DNA of 62,808 bases from Bifidobacterium canis (GTDB taxonomy: Bacteria; Actinomycetota; Actinomycetes; Actinomycetales; Bifidobacteriaceae), in NCBI RefSeq assembly GCF_009727065.1, contig NZ_WNLP01000011.1:1-62808 (forward strand). The letters run 5' to 3'. Position 1 is the stretch's first letter, and each line of letters begins with the position of its first letter. Positions 10,267-20,989 of this stretch are shown here, in pieces. The notes under the pieces are model-generated. The model saw nothing but the letters and a program-made list of their open reading frames with translations, was not told the origin of the DNA and did no database searches. A program made the position numbers and the translations under genes.

Positions 10267-12078
10267 ATGACCAAAGCACTTCGAATGTCTACCCTGTTTC
10301 TGCGCACATTGCGCGAAGACCCCGCGGATGCCGACGTCGACTCCGCGAAACTGCTCCAGCGCGCCGGCTATATTCGCAAGGCCGCGCCTGGCATCTGGAC
10401 TTGGCTGCCGCTCGGTTTGAGCGTGCTCAACAAGATCGAGGAGATCATCCGCGAGGAGATCAACGGCATCGGCGCGCAGGAAGTGCATTTCCCCGCACTG
10501 CTGCCGCGCGAACCGTATGAGGCGACGCACCGCTGGGAAGAGTACGGCGACAACATCTTCCGCTTGAAGGACCGTCACGAGGCGGATTATCTGCTCGCGC
10601 CGACGCACGAGGAGATGTTCACGCTGCTCGTCAAAGACATGTATTCGTCATACAAAGACCTGCCGGTGACGCTGTACCAGATCCAGACGAAGTACCGTGA
10701 CGAGTTCCGCCCGCGCGCCGGTCTGATTCGCGGCCGTGAGTTCATTATGAAGGATGCCTATTCGTTCACGATCGACGAAGAGGGCATGCGCAAGGCATAC
10801 ATGGACGAGCGCGGCGCGTACGAGCGCATCTTCCAGCGCCTCGATCTGAAATACGTGCCGGTGTTCGCGATGTCCGGCCCGATGGGCGGCTCCGCATCCG
10901 AGGAGTTCCTTGCACCGATGGCGATTGGTGAGGACACGTTCGCGCTCGCTCCTTCCGGCAAGGCTTGGAACGTGGAGGCTCTGAACACCCCGAAGCCTGA
11001 AGACATCGACTTCTCGGCAACGCCTGCCGCCAGCAAGCGCGAGACGAACGACGCAATAACGATTGACAACATGGTGACGTTCGCGAACGCGAACTATCCG
11101 CGTGAAGACGGCCGCGACTGGCAGGCCAGCGACATCCTGAAGAACGTGGTCATCGCGGTCAAGCATGCCGAAGACGACGAGCATGACGAGCCGTGGCGTG
11201 AACTGATCGTGGTCGGCGTGCCGGGTGACCGCAATGTTGACATGAAGCGACTCGAAGCGCAGTTCGCCCCGTCCGAGCTGGAAGAGGCGACGGAAGACGA
11301 TTTGAAGGCGCATCCCGAACTCGTGCGCGGTTACATCGGCCCGATGGCGGTCGGCCCGCAGGCCCGCAAGACTAACGACGAAGCACTGCGCTACTTCATC
11401 GACGCGCATGTGGCTCGCGGTTCCGCATGGTTCACCGGTGCCGACGAATTCGAACAGGACTACTACGATCTCGTCTATGGTCGCGACTTCGAGGCCGACG
11501 GCGTTGTGGAAGCGGTTGAGGTTCGTTCCGGCGACATGAGCCCGGATGGTTCCGGTCCGCTGAGCTTCGAACGCGGCGTGGAGATCGGTCAGGTGTTCCA
11601 GCTCGGCTTGAAGTATTCCGAGGCGCTTGGGCTCAAGGTGCTCAATCAGAACGGCAAGACCGTGCCGGTGTGGATGGGCTGCTACGGCATCGGTGTGAGC
11701 CGCGTGCTCGCATGCATCGCCGAAACGCATCACGATGACAAGGGCTTGGCATGGCCTATGAACATCGCCCCAGCACAGGTGCATGTTCTGGCCACCGGCA
11801 AGGACGAGGTTGCGTTCGACGCCGCCGAGAAGCTGGTCGACGAGCTGAGCGCCAACGGCATCGAAGTGATCTACGACGATCGCAAGAAGGTGTCGCCCGG
11901 CGTCAAGTTCAAGGATGCCGAACTGATTGGCGTGCCGATCGTGGCGGTTGTAGGCCGTGACACCGTGAACAATGGCACGATTGAAGTGCGTGACCGTGAC
12001 GGTTCCAACAGCGAGGCCGTGAGCGTTGACTCGGTGGCACAGGTGATCACCGACCGCGTGAACACCGCGCTCAAGTAG
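10267..12078 (+). CDS. proS: Prolyl-tRNA synthetase
   Basis: Charges tRNA-Pro. At 603 residues it is the long bacterial type with an editing (INS) domain between class II motifs 2 and 3. Visible are motif 1 around [19 protein letters not shown], motif 2 in [17 protein letters not shown] with the flipping-loop arginine, and motif 3 in [12 protein letters not shown]. The C-terminal anticodon-binding domain follows ([23 protein letters not shown] region). I place the start at ATG 10267, six bases after GGAA; in-frame ATGs at 10231 and 10285 are alternatives. The first of these would overlap the last palindrome of the upstream array. Confidence 0.95.
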   Translation: MTKALRMSTLFLRTLREDPADADVDSAKLLQRAGYIRKAAPGIWTWLPLGLSVLNKIEEIIREEINGIGAQEVHFPALLPREPYEATHRWEEYGDNIFRLKDRHEADYLLAPTHEEMFTLLVKDMYSSYKDLPVTLYQIQTKYRDEFRPRAGLIRGREFIMKDAYSFTIDEEGMRKAYMDERGAYERIFQRLDLKYVPVFAMSGPMGGSASEEFLAPMAIGEDTFALAPSGKAWNVEALNTPKPEDIDFSATPAASKRETNDAITIDNMVTFANANYPREDGRDWQASDILKNVVIAVKHAEDDEHDEPWRELIVVGVPGDRNVDMKRLEAQFAPSELEEATEDDLKAHPELVRGYIGPMAVGPQARKTNDEALRYFIDAHVARGSAWFTGADEFEQDYYDLVYGRDFEADGVVEAVEVRSGDMSPDGSGPLSFERGVEIGQVFQLGLKYSEALGLKVLNQNGKTVPVWMGCYGIGVSRVLACIAETHHDDKGLAWPMNIAPAQVHVLATGKDEVAFDAAEKLVDELSANGIEVIYDDRKKVSPGVKFKDAELIGVPIVAVVGRDTVNNGTIEVRDRDGSNSEAVSVDSVAQVITDRVNTALK

Positions 12079-12323
12079 ACGGTTGCCGCGACTGACCGCA
12101 GAATTGACAACAAAGGAACCTGTTTGTTGCCAATTCTGCGGGAATAGTCGCGAAACTGGCGATAAAGCGCGCTTTATCGTGCGGCCTTGCTAGTTGCCCG
12201 CAGAACAGACAATGAGCGGACGTTTTCGTTGACGATACTGCGACTATCACCGCGGAAATGACAATAAGGAAGGTGGGTGTTCGGGAACCGATTACACGGT
12301 TTTCTCGAACACCCGCCTTCCTC
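12079..12323. other. Gap after proS with a long imperfect hairpin and degenerate copies of it
   Basis: A nested inverted repeat spans about 12087-12152: the outer arms are CGCGACT and AGTCGCG. The inner arms pair CGCAGAATTGACAACAAA with TTTGTTGCCAATTCTGCG apart from one mismatch. It could terminate proS. A related block, GCGACTATCACCGCGGAAAT followed by GACAATAAGGAA, recurs at about 12239-12270. The stretch is non-coding as far as I can see. Confidence 0.5.
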
Positions 12324-12450
12324 ATTTGCTGGTGGGGATGTAAAACGTGATTGCGCGTATGTATGCGAATCAGGAAAATGGCTGTTTTCCGCCATTTTTC
12401 AAAATCGGCCGCCCAGACCTTTAGCGGTTTCATATCCCCGCCAGCAAAAT
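12324..12450. repeat. 127-bp inverted-end element, copy B
   Basis: Left end 12324-12346 (ATTTGCTGGTGGGGATGTAA then AAC) and right end 12427-12450 (GTTTCATATCCCCGCCAGCA then AAAT) match copy A in sequence and spacing. The internal core GGAAAATGGCTGTTTTCC could itself form a hairpin. It has the same orientation as copy A. Confidence 0.85.
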
Positions 12451-12517
12451 TTAACCATATGTGGGTGCGTTCCTTGGGGATGAAGCGTGCGTTTCGAGCA
12501 TTGGGGCGCTTTTGGAT

Positions 12518-12573
12518 TGTGGATAACAGGGTGGTTATGCACAATCCACAGTGAAAACGCGAAGTTATCCACA
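12518..12573. promoter_or_regulatory. Cluster of DnaA boxes ahead of the SSB paralogue
   Basis: Three matches to the DnaA-box consensus TTATNCACA lie within 56 bases: TGTGGATAA at 12518-12526 (minus orientation), TTATGCACA at 12535-12543 and TTATCCACA at 12565-12573. A partial AATCCACA sits between the last two. They lie 80-135 bases before the SSB start. Binding by DnaA is inferred from the motif. Confidence 0.65.
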
Positions 12574-12652
12574 CAAGTCGATCGCGCTTGGCAAACGGTT
12601 CCGCATTCGCAAAGATAGTAGCAACGTTACGAACGAGCGAAGGATTGGAACA

Positions 12653-13258
12653 ATGGCGTTACAACAAGGGCAAGTGACCATCACAGGTAATCTGGGTGCG
12701 GATCCGCAGCAATTCGGCAGGAACGGGAGCAGGCCGGCCTGCGTGTTCAGACTGGGGTGCACACGGCGGTATCAGGACCGCAATGGCGTATGGCAGCAGC
12801 TGCCGACCACATGGATCACCGTCAAAGCCTTTCGCGGCTTGGCGATGAACATCATGCGTTCATTCCACAAAGGCGATGCGGTGATCGTGGTTGGATTGCT
12901 CGGCACTGAGCAATGGCGCAGCGACGATGGCGCGGATCACTCCCGCATGGTAATCGAAGCGAGCAATGCCGGACCAGATCTCAACTATGCGGTCACATCT
13001 TCCGTCAAAACGAACAGAGACGGTGCATTGGTGATGCCGCAGGTGCAAGCAGAAGAGCCGCAAACCCCGCCGCAGAACGAAGCACCGCATGCTGACCCGT
13101 TCAAGGGATCCATGCCGCAAGCGGCAGCCATGCCCGAACAGAATAATGCACAGTATGCGGGTGGCAACGGTGAACTCGGTCCACGGGAGGCACGCGATAT
13201 CGATGCGTGCGACGAGATGGACGATGCGCCTGCCGAACCGGCATACGAAGAGATCTAA
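12653..13258 (+). CDS. Single-stranded DNA-binding protein paralogue
   Basis: An OB-fold SSB of 201 residues. The N-terminal domain has the expected opening VTITGNLGADPQ, the W-T-V-KAFRGLAMNI segment and the GDAVIVVGLLGTEQW strand. The C-terminal half is Gln/Pro/Glu-rich. The canonical acidic tail DDDxPF is absent: the protein ends DEMDDAPAEPAYEEI, acidic but without the terminal Pro-Phe. Housekeeping ssb in bifidobacteria normally lies between rpsF and rpsR, so this looks like a second, specialised SSB. ATG 12653 follows AAGGA. DnaA boxes precede it. Confidence 0.85.
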   Translation: MALQQGQVTITGNLGADPQQFGRNGSRPACVFRLGCTRRYQDRNGVWQQLPTTWITVKAFRGLAMNIMRSFHKGDAVIVVGLLGTEQWRSDDGADHSRMVIEASNAGPDLNYAVTSSVKTNRDGALVMPQVQAEEPQTPPQNEAPHADPFKGSMPQAAAMPEQNNAQYAGGNGELGPREARDIDACDEMDDAPAEPAYEEI

Positions 13259-13402
13259 CGACTTACCATCTAGCGGATTGCCGAAGTGAAAGGAGAGCGT
13301 ATGCCACTACTGGCGTGAGGCAAAGCAAGGTGATCGGGTCTTCTCTCCATCTTCTCCCCGCTCGCCATGCGAGTCTCACTCCCACCTTAAGCGACCTTAT
13401 TT

Positions 13403-13468
13403 TGTGTGCATAAGGGCGGCTTTTCATCCACCAAACGCGGTGGATGAAAAGCCGCCCTTATGCACACA
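13403..13468. terminator. Perfect 30-bp inverted repeat between convergent genes
   Basis: Arms 13403-13432 and 13439-13468 are exact reverse complements over 30 bases, with a 6-base loop (AAACGC). The arms begin TGTGTGCATAAGGGCGGC. A T-run is within each arm. It lies between the SSB paralogue (plus) and pepO (minus) and most likely terminates both. Confidence 0.8.
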
Positions 13469-13478
13469 GCCGTGTGGG

Positions 13479-15560
13479 TCACCAGATGCGCACGCGCTCT
13501 TCCGGTTTCAACCACATGCGGTCGTCGTCGGTCACGCCGAACGCCTTGTAGAACAGATCCACATTGCGCACAATGCCGTTCGTGCGGTTCTCGGCGGGGG
13601 AGTGCGGGTCGATCTGCAGATACTGCTCGGCCAACTCGTCACGCGTCTTCGTGCGCCAGATCTGCGCATAGCCGAGGAAGAAGCGCTGCAAACCACTGAA
13701 TCCGTCAATCTCCGGGGAAAGGTCAAGCGCGCCTTCGATACCGGCGGCGGAAGCGTCGACGGGCAGTCCATGCTGCTCGTCCAGCGCGAACGCATACGCC
13801 TTCAATGCGATGTTCACGCCACTCAGATCGCCGATGTTCTCGCCAATCGTCAGCGCGCCGTTCACATGCGGCATCTTATCCGGCTCATCGGCATACTTCT
13901 CGCGCAGCTGCACTGGAACAAACGAGTTGTATTGGTCGATCAGCACCTGGGTCAGTTCCTTGAAATGCTTGCGATCCTCGGCCGTCCACCAGTCGGAGAG
14001 CTTGCCGTTGCCATCGAACTGCGAGCCCTGGTCGTCGAAGCCGTGCCCGATCTCGTGGCCGATCACCGCGCCGATGCCACCGTAGTTCACGGCGTCCTCG
14101 GCCTCCGGGTTGAAGAACGGAGGCTGCAGAATGGCGGCAGGGAACACGATGATGTTGCGCGTCGGCTCATAATAGGCATTCACCGTCTGCGGGTTCATCA
14201 GCCATTCACCCTTGTTCACCGGCTTGCCGCTCTTCGACACCTGATAGCCGAACTCATACACAGCGGCGGCACGCATGTTGTCCATCAGCGGAGCGTCAGC
14301 GCGCAGGTCGAGCGCCGTGTAGTCGCGCCAATCATCCGGGTAGCCGATGTATGGCACGAACGCGTTGAGCTTGTCGAGTGCCTTCTTCTTCGTGTCCTCA
14401 CCGAGCCAGTCGCTGTTGACGATCGAGATGTGGTAGGCCTCGATCAGATTGTTCACCAGCTCCTGCATGCGCTTCTTCGACGATTCGGGGAAATGCAGCT
14501 TCACGTAGATGCGGCCCACGTCTTCGCCGCAGATGCCGTTGACGAGCGACACGCCGCGCTTCCAACGGTCGCGCTGCTTCTTTGTGCCCGACAACGTCTC
14601 GCCGTAGAACGAGAAGTTCGTCTTGTCGAACACCGAGCTCAGCATGCTCGCGTTCTCGATGATCAGGTGCACTCGCGCCCACAGTTTGAGGTCGTCGAGG
14701 TCGGCGGCGCCCCAGAACCCGTCGAGTCCGGTGACGAAGCTCGGCTCGTCGACGATGATGTTATCGAACGCGGCACGCATATCCACAGGCAGTGTCTGCG
14801 AAGCGACGGAAGTGTTGTAGCTGTTCTGCACGGCGTCGATCCAGCGTTCGATATCGAAATGCTTGAACATCGCCTTCAATTCGGCGAACGTGGTCGGGTT
14901 GTTCGTCTTCTGCGGGTCGCGGGTCGTCACGTTGTCCCAATGATGGGCGGCGATGCGCGTCTCCACGTCAAGGAAGCGTTCGGCGAGCTCCTGCGCCTGC
15001 TCCTCGTCGTCCGCGTAACCGGCGTTGCGCAGCTGCTTGGCGACCATCTGCACATACGCCTCACGAACCGGGGCGTGGTGATCCTCGCGGTAATATGCCT
15101 CGTCGGGCAGACCCAAGCCACCCTGATCGAGGTAGAGAATGTTCGTCTCCGGATTGTTCACATCACCGAACACGCTGAAATCAAACAGATCCGGGCCTCC
15201 GAACGGGCTCAGGCGACCGAGCGCGTCGATGAGCTCGTCTTTGCTCTGCGCGTTGTCGATCGCCGTCAGATCCGCACGAATCGGCTCAATGCCAGCCTTC
15301 TCAATGGCGTCGGTGTCAAGGAAGGAATGGTAGAGAGCCTTGGATTTCGCGGCTTCATCGGAATCGGTTTCGAGAATATCTCGAATCTGCTCCTCCGCGT
15401 TCTCCGCCAGCCGATTGAACGAGCCATAGCTGGAACGGTCGTCGGGGAGTCGGTACGTGTCGATCCACGGACCGTTGACGTAACGGAACAAATCATCCTG
15501 AGGGCCGGTCACGGCGGAGAACGATGCCGGATCGATGCCCGATTTCAAAGTGGTACTCAT
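13479..15560 (-). CDS. pepO: M13-family zinc metalloendopeptidase (PepO-like)
   Basis: Neprilysin-type peptidase of 693 residues, which cleaves short peptides. The zinc site HEIGH is in IGHEIGHGFDDQGSQF near residue 500, the third ligand and its partner aspartate are in GENIGDLSG, and the substrate motif NAYYEPTRN is also present. No signal peptide or membrane anchor is visible, so it should be cytoplasmic like lactic-acid-bacterial PepO. It would work on peptides imported by ABC systems such as those in this window. It is transcribed alone. Confidence 0.93.
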   Translation of the reverse strand: MSTTLKSGIDPASFSAVTGPQDDLFRYVNGPWIDTYRLPDDRSSYGSFNRLAENAEEQIRDILETDSDEAAKSKALYHSFLDTDAIEKAGIEPIRADLTAIDNAQSKDELIDALGRLSPFGGPDLFDFSVFGDVNNPETNILYLDQGGLGLPDEAYYREDHHAPVREAYVQMVAKQLRNAGYADDEEQAQELAERFLDVETRIAAHHWDNVTTRDPQKTNNPTTFAELKAMFKHFDIERWIDAVQNSYNTSVASQTLPVDMRAAFDNIIVDEPSFVTGLDGFWGAADLDDLKLWARVHLIIENASMLSSVFDKTNFSFYGETLSGTKKQRDRWKRGVSLVNGICGEDVGRIYVKLHFPESSKKRMQELVNNLIEAYHISIVNSDWLGEDTKKKALDKLNAFVPYIGYPDDWRDYTALDLRADAPLMDNMRAAAVYEFGYQVSKSGKPVNKGEWLMNPQTVNAYYEPTRNIIVFPAAILQPPFFNPEAEDAVNYGGIGAVIGHEIGHGFDDQGSQFDGNGKLSDWWTAEDRKHFKELTQVLIDQYNSFVPVQLREKYADEPDKMPHVNGALTIGENIGDLSGVNIALKAYAFALDEQHGLPVDASAAGIEGALDLSPEIDGFSGLQRFFLGYAQIWRTKTRDELAEQYLQIDPHSPAENRTNGIVRNVDLFYKAFGVTDDDRMWLKPEERVRIW

Positions 15561-15830
15561 AACTTCACACTATAGATGTTGACTGACAACACAAAGTATT
15601 GTCGCGCATATCGCGGCACTGTTCAGTGGCTCAGAGCCGAGGGCATATTTTCAGTGCTTTGTCAAAATCTTCGCCAGTTGGAAAAAGTGCGCGAAATACA
15701 GCACAGATGGGAGGTTCTTGGACAAGACTTGCAAGAGTAAACGCATGTTAGTATTGCGACTTGTGCCAAGCCGATGCGCGTTTGCGCGCATGGAAAGAGC
15801 GGCACAAATAGCAGAGTAAAGGAGAAGAAC

Positions 15831-16448
15831 ATGTCAGATCCGAACATTGATTACCAGCAGAACGGTCAGAGCCCGTTCCGCCTGATTGAAAACATTCTGC
15901 CGACCCGTGCGAAGAGCGCGATTCGCGTCGCGTATGCCGTCATCGGCGTCGCCGCACTCGTGTTGGGCATCTGCCTGCTTGTGTGGCCGGGTGCCACGCT
16001 GAAGGTGGCCGCAGTCGTGCTCGCCATTTACTTCCTGATTTCCGGCGTCATCCGCATCGTCAGCGCTCTCGTTGAACTTGGTCTGCCGGCTGGCTGGCGT
16101 ATTCTCGACGTGCTCGTGGGCATCATCCTGCTCGTCGGCGGCATCGTCGTGCTCAAGAACATCAACCTCTCCACCGCGGTGCTCGCCGTCATGTTCACGC
16201 TCGTCGTGGGCATCGGCTGGATCATGGAAGGCGTTATGGCGCTCGCCGAATCCTGGAACCTGCCAAGCTCCGGTTGGGCCATCGCATACGCCATCATCTC
16301 CATCATCGCCGGCTTCGTGCTGCTGTGCATGCCAATGGCTTCCACCATGTGGCTGATCATCTTCGGCGGCTGCGCCATGATCGTCATGGGCATCTTCGCG
16401 ATCATCCGCGCATTCCAGTTCGGCCGCACCAAGAACGCGCAGAACTGA
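15831..16448 (+). CDS. HdeD/DUF308 family membrane protein
   Basis: A 205-residue protein with six hydrophobic segments, arranged as three helix pairs, the pattern of the HdeD (DUF308) family. HdeD of E. coli is linked to acid resistance; whether this homologue serves that role is not known. ATG 15831 follows AAAGGAGAAG, a strong ribosome site, which argues against the in-frame ATG at 15774. A terminator follows. Confidence 0.8.
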   Translation: MSDPNIDYQQNGQSPFRLIENILPTRAKSAIRVAYAVIGVAALVLGICLLVWPGATLKVAAVVLAIYFLISGVIRIVSALVELGLPAGWRILDVLVGIILLVGGIVVLKNINLSTAVLAVMFTLVVGIGWIMEGVMALAESWNLPSSGWAIAYAIISIIAGFVLLCMPMASTMWLIIFGGCAMIVMGIFAIIRAFQFGRTKNAQN

Positions 16449-16503
16449 CTGAATATAACTGATTGAGATATAGCTGATTACTGATTATTTCAACGGTTCT
16501 TTG

Positions 16504-16531
16504 AAACCCGACGTCGCATGGCGTCGGGTTT
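16504..16531 (+). terminator. Terminator after the HdeD-like gene
   Basis: Perfect 10-bp arms AAACCCGACG (16504-16513) and CGTCGGGTTT (16522-16531) with an 8-base loop. The right arm ends in TTT. Confidence 0.8.
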
Positions 16532-16633
16532 CGCTGTATATCGCGCGATATATATGCTCGCATACCTACAATGTTGAGCGTGCAGATTAGTCTGAAATCA
16601 GTCTGGCAAAAGCTTGCAGGAAAAGAGAACACA

Positions 16634-17437
16634 ATGATCGAACTGAAAACTCCCCAAGAGATCGAAGAGATGAAGCCTGCGGGCCATTTCGTCGGCAGCA
16701 TTCTCAACGAACTCAAGGAATACACGAAAGTCGGCACCAATCTGCTCGAAATCGACGAAATCGTGCACAAGCGCATTGCAGACAAGAAGGGCGCAAGCTC
16801 CTGCTACGTCGACTACGCTCCGGACTTCGGCACCGGTCCGTTCGCACACTACATCTGCATTTCCGTCAACGACGCCGTGCTGCACGGTGTTCCGTATGAT
16901 TACTCGCTTAAAGACGGAGATCTGGTGAGCCTCGACCTCGCCATCAACGTGAACGGCTGGGTCGGTGACTCGGCCATCAGCTTCGTGGTCGGCAAAGACA
17001 AGGACCCAAGCGATCTGCGCATCATCAAGTCCACTGAGGAGGCGCTCGCCGCCGGCATCGCGGAAGCTATTCCAGGCAATCGCCTCGGTGACATCTCGCA
17101 TGCGATCGGCGACGTGGCACGCGAATACGGCTACCCGGTCAACCTCGAATTCGGCGGCCACGGCGTGGGCCACATCATGCACGGCGACCCGCATGTGGCC
17201 AACGACGGCAAGGCACACCACGGCTACAAGCTGCGCCCAGGCCTGGTCATCGCCATTGAACCATGGTTCATGAAGGGTACCGACGAGATCTACCAGGATC
17301 CGAAGGACGGCTGGACGCTTCGTTCCGAAGACGGTTCGCGTGGCGCGCACAGCGAGCACACGATCGCAATCACCGAGAATGGTCCGGTCGTGCTCACCGC
17401 CCGCGAAGGCGACCCGCTCTCCAAGCTGTACGCCTGA
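16634..17437 (+). CDS. map: Methionine aminopeptidase, type I
   Basis: Removes the initiator methionine from nascent proteins. The 267 residues form the pita-bread fold. The five metal ligands can be placed: two aspartates in SLDLAINVNGWVGDSA, His in GGHGVGHIMHG, Glu in IAIEPWF and Glu in HSEHTIAIT. There is no N-terminal zinc-finger or SH3-binding extension. ATG 16634 follows GGAAAAGAGAAC. A strong terminator follows, so it is a single-gene unit. Confidence 0.95.
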   Translation: MIELKTPQEIEEMKPAGHFVGSILNELKEYTKVGTNLLEIDEIVHKRIADKKGASSCYVDYAPDFGTGPFAHYICISVNDAVLHGVPYDYSLKDGDLVSLDLAINVNGWVGDSAISFVVGKDKDPSDLRIIKSTEEALAAGIAEAIPGNRLGDISHAIGDVAREYGYPVNLEFGGHGVGHIMHGDPHVANDGKAHHGYKLRPGLVIAIEPWFMKGTDEIYQDPKDGWTLRSEDGSRGAHSEHTIAITENGPVVLTAREGDPLSKLYA

Positions 17438-17463
17438 ACTTTCAATTAAGTTCGAATAGTTTT

Positions 17464-17496
17464 AAGCCCCGCAAGACTCAAATCTTGCGGGGCTTT
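17464..17496 (+). terminator. Rho-independent terminator of map
   Basis: Perfect 13-bp arms AAGCCCCGCAAGA (17464-17476) and TCTTGCGGGGCTT (17483-17495), with a 6-base loop and a short T-run. Confidence 0.9.
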
Positions 17497-17564
17497 CGTG
17501 TGCGCGAAGCTGAGTGCGCTCGAGTGAATTTGAGACGGTAACATGACCCGCAACTCGTATGGCC

Positions 17565-17570
17565 TATAGT
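17565..17570 (+). promoter_or_regulatory. Candidate -10 box of gltA
   Basis: TATAGT at 17565-17570, 52 bases before the gltA start. The same hexamer serves as -10 candidate for guaB and smpB in this window. No clear -35 box. Confidence 0.4.
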
Positions 17571-17622
17571 GTTCCGCAATACTTGCGACAACGAGTGTCT
17601 TGACAAGGCAGAAGGAGACGGA

Positions 17623-18915
<1,293 letters not shown>

Positions 18916-18927
18916 AATAATTAGTAA

Positions 18928-19407
18928 TTATTTATGATATGGCTCGTGCGCGTTGATTTTGAACGCGCGGTAGATCTGCTCAAGCAGAATGACGCGCATG
19001 AGCTGATGCGGGAACGTCATCTTCGAAAAACTCAGTAGCATGTTCGCGCGCTTGAGAATCGCCGGATCCAGCCCAAGCGACCCGCCGATGATGAGCTGGA
19101 TATGGCTCACGCCGTGCAGACCCCAATCTTCCAGATGCGCGGCCAACTGCTCCGACGTGAGCATCTTGCCTTCAATGGCCAGGGCGATCACGAACGCGTT
19201 GGTTTTGATGTGCTTGGCGATGCGTTCGCCTTCCTTTTCCTTGATCTGCGCATTCACCGCTTCGGAAGCATTCTCGGGTGTCTTCTCGTCGGCCACTTCA
19301 ATGATGTTGAGTTTGCAGAAACGCGAGAGTCGTTTGGCGTATTCTTTGATCGCGTCTTGCAGGTAGCGTTCCTTGACTTTGCCTACGCAGATGATGTCGA
19401 TGTTCAT
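18928..19407 (-). CDS. rlmH: 23S rRNA (pseudouridine1915-N3)-methyltransferase
   Basis: SPOUT-class methyltransferase that N3-methylates pseudouridine 1915 of 23S rRNA on the assembled 70S ribosome. The 159-residue length is standard. The C-terminal knot is recognisable from [13 protein letters not shown] and [23 protein letters not shown], with the expected ending NAHEPYHK. The start ATG (19405-19407 on the minus strand) opens the conserved [10 protein letters not shown] strand. Confidence 0.95.
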   Translation of the reverse strand: MNIDIICVGKVKERYLQDAIKEYAKRLSRFCKLNIIEVADEKTPENASEAVNAQIKEKEGERIAKHIKTNAFVIALAIEGKMLTSEQLAAHLEDWGLHGVSHIQLIIGGSLGLDPAILKRANMLLSFSKMTFPHQLMRVILLEQIYRAFKINAHEPYHK

Positions 19408-19420
19408 ACCGACATTCTAA

Positions 19421-19469
19421 AAAGCGGTGTGCACAACATTCTTGAGATGAATGCCGTGCACACCGCTTT
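19421..19469 (-). terminator. Terminator of dapD
   Basis: Perfect 14-bp arms AAAGCGGTGTGCAC (19421-19434) and GTGCACACCGCTTT (19456-19469). On the minus strand it lies 75 bases after the dapD stop and just ahead of rlmH. Confidence 0.7.
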
Positions 19470-19543
19470 CAGCAGTTCTGCGCGACGAACAATATCAGAG
19501 TGTATTATCAATTACTCGGTCGCGCAGTATCTAGTATTCAGTT

Positions 19544-20527
19544 TCAGTTCTTATGCAGCGCGTCATTGAGCGCGATGCCGACCTTGCGCGGGCGCGCCTG
19601 CACCGCGCCGGTGAGTGAATTGCGGATGAACATGATGTTGTCTTTGCCGCTCAAATCCGCGCCCTTGACCACATCGAGCGGTTCGCCGGCAGCTGCCTTC
19701 GCCTTGTCCCAGACCTCGATCTTCGTGCCGGCGGTCACATAGAGACCGGCTTCGACCACGCAGTTGTCGCCCAGCGAGATGCCGATGCCTGCGTTCGCGC
19801 CCAGCAGCGAGTGCTCGCCGATGGAATTGCGCAGCTTGCCGCCGCCAGACAACGTGCCCATAATCGATGCGCCGCCGCCGACGTCGGAACCATCGCCGAC
19901 CACAACGCCTTGCGAAACGCGCCCCTCGATCATGCAGGTGCCGAGCGTGCCGGCGTTGAAGTTGACGAAGCCGGCGTGCATGACGGTTGTGCCCTCACTC
20001 AGGTATGCGCCCAGACGCACGCGGTCGCCGTCGCCGATGCGCACGCCGGTAGGCACCACGTAGTCAAGCATGCGCGGGAACTTGTCGATCGAGAGCACGT
20101 TGACCTCGGCGTGCAGTCCAGGCATGCCGCTCGAGGCGTTGCCTTGCATCACATCGAGGCGACGCTGAGCGAAATCATCGACTGCGAATGGGCCATAATT
20201 CGTCCACACCACATTGTTGAGTGCCGCGAAAATGCCATCGAGATTGAGCGTGTTCGGCTTGGCCAGACGCATGCTCATCAGGTGCAAACGCAGATAGGCG
20301 TCGGCGGCGTCCACGATCGGATTGTCGAGGAACGATTCGGTGAACACCGGCAGGCGGCGCACGCCACGCAGATCCTCGCCCTCATGTACCAGAGCGCCGA
20401 ACTCATGGTTCGGACGCTGCTCGGGGGCTTGCCCCAGCGTCAGTTTCGGGTACCAGACGTCGAGCACGTTGCCTGCGGCATCGATGCTCGCCAGACCCCA
20501 ACCCCACGCACTACGTGATTGTGTCAT
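19544..20527 (-). CDS. dapD: 2,3,4,5-Tetrahydropyridine-2,6-dicarboxylate N-succinyltransferase
   Basis: Transfers succinyl from succinyl-CoA to tetrahydrodipicolinate in the diaminopimelate/lysine pathway. The 327 residues are the long actinobacterial (group 2) type with an N-terminal domain and a left-handed beta-helix of hexapeptide repeats, seen in [20 protein letters not shown] and [20 protein letters not shown]. The start is placed at the ATG of [11 protein letters not shown]; nine more codons are open upstream but have no better ribosome site. It is transcribed alone, with its own terminator. Confidence 0.93.
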   Translation of the reverse strand: MTQSRSAWGWGLASIDAAGNVLDVWYPKLTLGQAPEQRPNHEFGALVHEGEDLRGVRRLPVFTESFLDNPIVDAADAYLRLHLMSMRLAKPNTLNLDGIFAALNNVVWTNYGPFAVDDFAQRRLDVMQGNASSGMPGLHAEVNVLSIDKFPRMLDYVVPTGVRIGDGDRVRLGAYLSEGTTVMHAGFVNFNAGTLGTCMIEGRVSQGVVVGDGSDVGGGASIMGTLSGGGKLRNSIGEHSLLGANAGIGISLGDNCVVEAGLYVTAGTKIEVWDKAKAAAGEPLDVVKGADLSGKDNIMFIRNSLTGAVQARPRKVGIALNDALHKN

Positions 20528-20699
20528 TGCCACTCCTTGAATATATGGAACCAAGAACGTTGTTCTCGCTCACTGTACAACGCTCGTCAGCCGAAACGAA
20601 TATATGGCCAGCATGTGATTGCTCAAGCACACTGCTCAAAAGAGGCTGCGCATTCCAAGCAAACATTCAGCAAAACCGCTACACTGCATCTGCTACACT

Positions 20700-20843
20700 A
20701 TGGGACTCGTGAAGAAGCAAAACGACAACACGCAGGATCGCGAGACCAAGCGCGACAGCAATGCCACCCGCATTGTGGCGATCGTCGTTGTCTGCGCAAT
20801 GCTGGTGGGCTTCGCCGTGCCACTGATTTTTGCCGGGCTTTGA
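20700..20843 (+). CDS. Small single-pass membrane protein, unknown
   Basis: Forty-seven residues: a charged N-terminal half rich in Asp, Lys and Arg, then one membrane helix (RIVAIVVVCAMLVGFAVPLI) near the C-terminus. ATG 20700 directly follows TACACT at 20694-20699, so either a GTG at 20709 is the start of a leaderless mRNA or the earlier TACACT (20680-20685) is the promoter. I do not recognise a family. It lies between divergent dapD and prfB. Confidence 0.55.
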   Translation: MGLVKKQNDNTQDRETKRDSNATRIVAIVVVCAMLVGFAVPLIFAGL

Positions 20844-20989
20844 CGCGCACGCTGCCCGCGGCACGCAGCCATATTCCGGTGCCGTGCTCCCTACTGGCAA
20901 CGTTTGCCTGTAGCACTATCGTTATGTGAAGACCGTTATATATCAGTTCGTGAACTATCGCCGATTGGCGAGGAAAACAAGAAAAGATC

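Noticed and set aside
12071..12574. A 167-codon open frame on the minus strand
   Set aside because: It runs through element copy B and repeat-rich DNA. Its resemblance to frames over the other copies comes from the shared DNA element, not from a conserved protein.
13404..15575. A 723-codon open frame antisense to pepO
   Set aside because: Pure shadow of the M13 peptidase gene; no ribosome site and no domain.
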